Below, one piece after another: positions 61,077-64,000 of a stretch of DNA of 64,000 nt (position 1 is its first letter; every line of letters begins with the position of its first letter). A model generated the notes under the pieces. It searched no databases, had not been told where the DNA came from, and was given only the letters and a program-made list of their open reading frames with translations. The position numbers and the translations under genes are program-made. The stretch spans positions 1-64,000 of the forward strand of contig JBKBLG010000001.1 of assembly GCA_046296295.1 (NCBI GenBank), read 5' to 3'. The DNA is from UBA10646 sp046296295. Its GTDB lineage: Bacteria; Bacteroidota; Bacteroidia; Chitinophagales; Chitinophagaceae.

Positions 61077-62120
61077 ATGTTACGTTTTTCAATGATGTTA
61101 TTCGGAACAGTTGTATTCATGTGGAGCAGTTGCAAGCAAGCTCCCAAAGCCGATACAACCGTTGTTCCCAAAGACACAATACCAGTGAAGTTACTACCAC
61201 TACAATCGGTAGATGCACCTAACAGCATTTACGTAAGTGGACGATTTACAACCGAAAATGAAACGTTTTTATCGTTCAAAATTGGCGGTATCATTCAACA
61301 ATTATTGGTGAATGAAGGCGATGCTGTAGTACAAGGGCAAACCCTAGCCACACTTAATATGACGGAGATTAATGCTCAAGTACAACAAGCAGTAATTGGT
61401 GTTGAAAAAGCAGAACGAGATTACAAGAGAGCCACCAATTTATTCAAAGATTCAGTAGCCACATTAGAACAAGTGCAAAATGCAAAAACTGGTCTCGATA
61501 TTGCGCAACAACAATTAACAGCTGCAAAATTCAACCAACAATATGCTGTTATCAAAGCACCTGCTAGTGGATTTATATTAAAAAAACTAAGCACTCAAGG
61601 ACAAATCACAGGCCCCGGTACACCTGTACTTTTAATGAATGTTACGGGCAATAATTGGGTACTCAAAACGGCCGTTAGCGATGTGCAATGGTCGGCCATT
61701 CGTATCGGCGATAAGGCTGTTATTTCGGCCGATGCATGGAACAAAAAAACCATTGTTGGTACTGTTAAATCAAAATCTGAAGGGGTAGATGCTGCCACTG
61801 GTACCCTTACGGTAAATATTATGCTGCCCAACCCAACACTCAATATTGCAGCAGGCTTATTTGGCAAAGCTACAATTACCACCTCGCAGCCGCAAAAAGG
61901 TTGGCAGTTACCGTACGATGCTATACTAGATGGCGATGCAGGTAGTGGTTTTGTATTTGCATCGAACGATCAAAAAAAGGTACAACGTGTGCCCGTTCAA
62001 ATTCAACAAATCAAAAACGGAAATGTGTTAGTTACAAGCGGACTAGAAGGCTTTAGCTATGTTGTAACCGCTGGTAATGCTTATTTAAAAGAAGGTGTTA
62101 CCATTAAACCCATTCAGTAA
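61077..62120 (+). CDS. RND efflux periplasmic adaptor (lipoprotein)
   Basis: This 347-aa membrane-fusion protein has a lipoprotein signal (Cys19 in M-W-S-S-C), an N-terminal lipoyl-like half (L-L-V-N-E-G-D-A-V-V-Q-G-Q), a helical hairpin, the second lipoyl half (I-K-A-P-A-S-G-F-I) and a beta-barrel domain. It links the inner-membrane pump to TolC. It follows tolC by 11 bp. An exact repeat at 61805-61817 encodes L-T-V-N. Confidence 0.92.
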   Translation: MLRFSMMLFGTVVFMWSSCKQAPKADTTVVPKDTIPVKLLPLQSVDAPNSIYVSGRFTTENETFLSFKIGGIIQQLLVNEGDAVVQGQTLATLNMTEINAQVQQAVIGVEKAERDYKRATNLFKDSVATLEQVQNAKTGLDIAQQQLTAAKFNQQYAVIKAPASGFILKKLSTQGQITGPGTPVLLMNVTGNNWVLKTAVSDVQWSAIRIGDKAVISADAWNKKTIVGTVKSKSEGVDAATGTLTVNIMLPNPTLNIAAGLFGKATITTSQPQKGWQLPYDAILDGDAGSGFVFASNDQKKVQRVPVQIQQIKNGNVLVTSGLEGFSYVVTAGNAYLKEGVTIKPIQ

Positions 62121-62140
62121 AACACCCCTAAAAAACGGTT

Positions 62141-64000
62141 ATGAAAATTTCTAATTATGCGGTAAAAAACTACCAATTTACCCTCATCATGTTTTTGATG
62201 ATGGCGGTGTTGGGCGTTACTACCATTATGAATATGCCCCGCTCTGAAGATCCAGACATGCATGCACCACAATACCCTGTTATTGTAGTGTATCCGGGCA
62301 CAAGTCCGAAAGACATGGAAGAGTTAGTGGTAGATAAAATTGAAAAAAGAATCTATGGATTAGAGAACATCAAACGTATTAAAACTAACATTTCCGATGG
62401 TGTTGCCGTGCTAGATGTAGAGTATAAATATGGCAGTAATGTAGACGATAAATATCAAGAAATTGTAAGAGAAGTTAATGCACTACGTGGCGAGTTACCC
62501 AAAGAAATCGTAAAACTTGAAGTACTAAAAGTAGACCCTAGCAACGTGAACATCTTGCAAATGAGTTTAGTATCTGAAAATGCTACTAAAGATCAAATGC
62601 GTATTACTGCCAAACGCTTACAAGAAGCGTTAGAAAAAGTAACAACACTAAAAAATGTTACCATACATGGGTTACCCAAACCCATAGTTCGAGTAGACTT
62701 ACAACTCGAAAAAATGGCACAAATGAATATTGCAGCCGATAGGGTAATGCAAGCCATTCAAAGTGAAATTGCTAATATACCTGGGGGTAGTATCATAGAA
62801 AATAATAAGAGCTTTAACATTAAAACAAGCGGCAATTTTGAATCGGCTTCCGAAGTAGCCAATACTGTTGTATTCAGCTATCAAGGCCGCAATGTGCTAC
62901 TAAAAGATGTTGCACATGTATATCACGATTATGAGGCCGATAAGCATGTAACCCGTTTAAATGGTTACAGATCAGTATTTGTAACTGCTGCTCAAAAATC
63001 GGGCGAAAACATAGCGGCTACACAAAAAGCCTATCAACCTATTATTGCCAACTTCAAGCAAACGCTGCCCAAAAACATCGATTTAATTGTACACTTCGAT
63101 CAAGCCGATAATGTAAGTGCTCGCTTGCAAGGTTTAGGTACAGATTTTATTATAGCCATTTTACTAGTTGCGATAACACTGTTACCACTCGGTTTCAGAG
63201 CAGCCACTGTTGTAATGATATCTATCCCTTTATCATTAGCTATTGGCGTAGTACTATTGAACTTGTTTGGTTATAATCTAAATCAATTAAGCATTGTAGG
63301 CTTAGTAGTTGCACTCGGTTTGTTGGTAGATGATAGCATCGTTGTAGTAGAAAACATAGAGCGTTGGCTTCGAGAGGGGCACTCTCGTATGGAGGCAACC
63401 TTAAAAGCTACACAACAAATTGGCATGGCCGTATTGGGTTGTACTGTTACGTTAGTAATTGCCTTTATGCCATTGGTGTTTTTACCTGAAGCCTCCGGCG
63501 ATTTTATTCGCAGCCTTCCAATGGCCGTAATTACATCAATACTAGCATCAATGTTAGTATCACTCACTATCGTACCATTTTTATCGAGCCGGCTATTAAA
63601 AGAACATGTTGGTCACCCCGATGGTAATATCTTTCTAAGAGCACTTAAAAAACTCATTTCTGGTAGTTACAGCCGCCTACTCGATAAGGCATTAGAAAAA
63701 CCGATTCTTACCGTAGTGATAGCAGGCGTAATTTTTATTGGCTCACTACAATTGTTTCCTGTCATCGGCTTTAGCTTATTTCCTGCATCTGAAAAGCCTC
63801 AATTTATTGTGAATGTGAAGGCGCCTTTACAGGCAAATATTAACTATACCGATTCCATCACACGAAATATTGAAGCCGCCTTACGGCAAATACCTGAAGT
63901 ACAATACACTGCTGCCAATGTTGGAAAAGGCAATCCTCGTATTTATTATAACGTTATTCAAGAGAACGAAAAAACTGATTACGCACAATTATTTGTACAA
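62141..64000 (+). CDS. RND-family efflux pump, N-terminal part (runs off the window)
   Basis: The frame from the ATG at 62141 stays open for 620 codons to the window edge. It begins with a first membrane helix, then N-M-P-R-S-E-D-P and V-Y-P-G-T-S-P-K-D-M-E, typical of RND permeases. A membrane block near 330-460 contains L-V-D-D-S-I-V-V-V-E-N-I-E-R with the proton-relay acids. The protein exports drugs, metals or other toxic compounds using the proton gradient. A variant repeat lies at 63879-63891. The gene completes the TetR-TolC-adaptor-pump operon. Confidence 0.92.
   Translation, partial: MKISNYAVKNYQFTLIMFLMMAVLGVTTIMNMPRSEDPDMHAPQYPVIVVYPGTSPKDMEELVVDKIEKRIYGLENIKRIKTNISDGVAVLDVEYKYGSNVDDKYQEIVREVNALRGELPKEIVKLEVLKVDPSNVNILQMSLVSENATKDQMRITAKRLQEALEKVTTLKNVTIHGLPKPIVRVDLQLEKMAQMNIAADRVMQAIQSEIANIPGGSIIENNKSFNIKTSGNFESASEVANTVVFSYQGRNVLLKDVAHVYHDYEADKHVTRLNGYRSVFVTAAQKSGENIAATQKAYQPIIANFKQTLPKNIDLIVHFDQADNVSARLQGLGTDFIIAILLVAITLLPLGFRAATVVMISIPLSLAIGVVLLNLFGYNLNQLSIVGLVVALGLLVDDSIVVVENIERWLREGHSRMEATLKATQQIGMAVLGCTVTLVIAFMPLVFLPEASGDFIRSLPMAVITSILASMLVSLTIVPFLSSRLLKEHVGHPDGNIFLRALKKLISGSYSRLLDKALEKPILTVVIAGVIFIGSLQLFPVIGFSLFPASEKPQFIVNVKAPLQANINYTDSITRNIEAALRQIPEVQYTAANVGKGNPRIYYNVIQENEKTDYAQLFVQ

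Larger units (their letters stand above)
140..63891. repeat. Dispersed 13-mer ATTTACCGTAAGG: list of all copies seen
   Basis: Exact forward copies start at 140, 7188, 14548, 17597, 23168, 24174, 26552, 31136, 32624, 44247, 45401 and 57138. Exact reverse copies (CCTTACGGTAAAT) start at 4698, 5204, 14753, 25932, 33295, 38219, 40274, 43132, 51120, 60465 and 61805. Twelve-base matches: 19281, 27156, 49442, 53308. One-mismatch copies: 6577, 7447, 15295, 17495, 19690, 23069, 31010, 44293, 58756, 63879 (reverse) and 4310, 33323, 40432, 51813, 53102, 54126 (forward). Less exact: 2575, 8528, 11085, 16306, 25195, 35002, 36113 and a 1-bp-insertion copy near 9282. Variation is mostly A/G or T/C at the central positions. 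Flanking TA often extends it to TTACC-GTAA-GGTA, an imperfect palindrome. The list was made by eye and may miss a few. Confidence 0.93.

Noticed and set aside
140..63891. The 13-mer as a CRISPR repeat or insertion-sequence end
   Set aside because: Copies are single, irregularly spaced, in both orientations, with unrelated flanks and no cas or transposase genes.

Overview
The window is a stretch of a Bacteroidota chromosome, most like Chitinophagaceae. The evidence is the moderately AT-rich base composition, the near absence of Shine-Dalgarno sequences, promoters of the TAnnTTTG type, futalosine-pathway menaquinone synthesis (MqnA), an SDR-type L-threonine dehydrogenase, a DUF5683 gene in a parA-parB-DUF5683-dapB run, and ECF sigma and PAS genes of Bacteroidota type. 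About 55 protein genes, two tRNAs (Cys, Met) and an SRP RNA can be supported. Most are housekeeping genes in short operons, nearly all separated by clear intrinsic terminators.

Layout. 0-2 kb: NUDIX hydrolase with ExbB/ExbD. 2-8.6 kb: Lon protease, a membrane glycosyltransferase, mqnA and purB. 8.7-17.4 kb: a sensory cluster made of an orphan CheB-CheR-PAS protein, a decayed receiver domain, and PAS proteins that keep a histidine-bearing dimerisation helix but have no ATPase domain; one of these genes is split by a frameshift. A lactonase-like protein lies inside this cluster. 17.5-21.3 kb: ECF sigma factor plus a predicted anti-sigma/HtrA fusion, a small lipoprotein, CorA and tRNA-Cys. 21.4-26.5 kb: nucleoside phosphorylase, dapF, parA, parB, DUF5683, dapB. 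26.6-38.2 kb: Ctp protease, amino-sugar kinase and MurQ, a large glycosidase, pyk, pfkA and a prolyl oligopeptidase. 38.2-48.5 kb: DinB, sterol desaturase-like, YkgJ, SRP RNA, MutS2-like, a response regulator, PhoH, threonine dehydrogenase, kdsA, and two AraC regulators with a PspC gene. 48.8-55.4 kb: aconitase, a Vat/CatB-type acetyltransferase, a nitroreductase pseudogene, a YCF48-like protein, TcdA and a di-haem peroxidase. 55.4-56.9 kb: an AT-rich island with broken reading frames. 57-64 kb: a GH13 amylase, then a TetR-TolC-adaptor-RND efflux operon that runs off the right edge.

The most striking signal is not a gene. A 13-bp sequence, ATTTACCGTAAGG (reverse CCTTACGGTAAAT), occurs 23 times exactly and about 25 more times with one or two changes. 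It falls on both strands, inside genes and between them, and often sits beside a terminator. Its density of roughly one per 1.3-1.4 kb is like that of DNA uptake sequences in Haemophilus and Neisseria. I know of no such element described for Bacteroidota, and its function here is inference.

A second notable event is a 4-bp insertion that perfects a 44-bp palindrome and splits a PAS gene, which looks like a templated quasipalindrome mutation.
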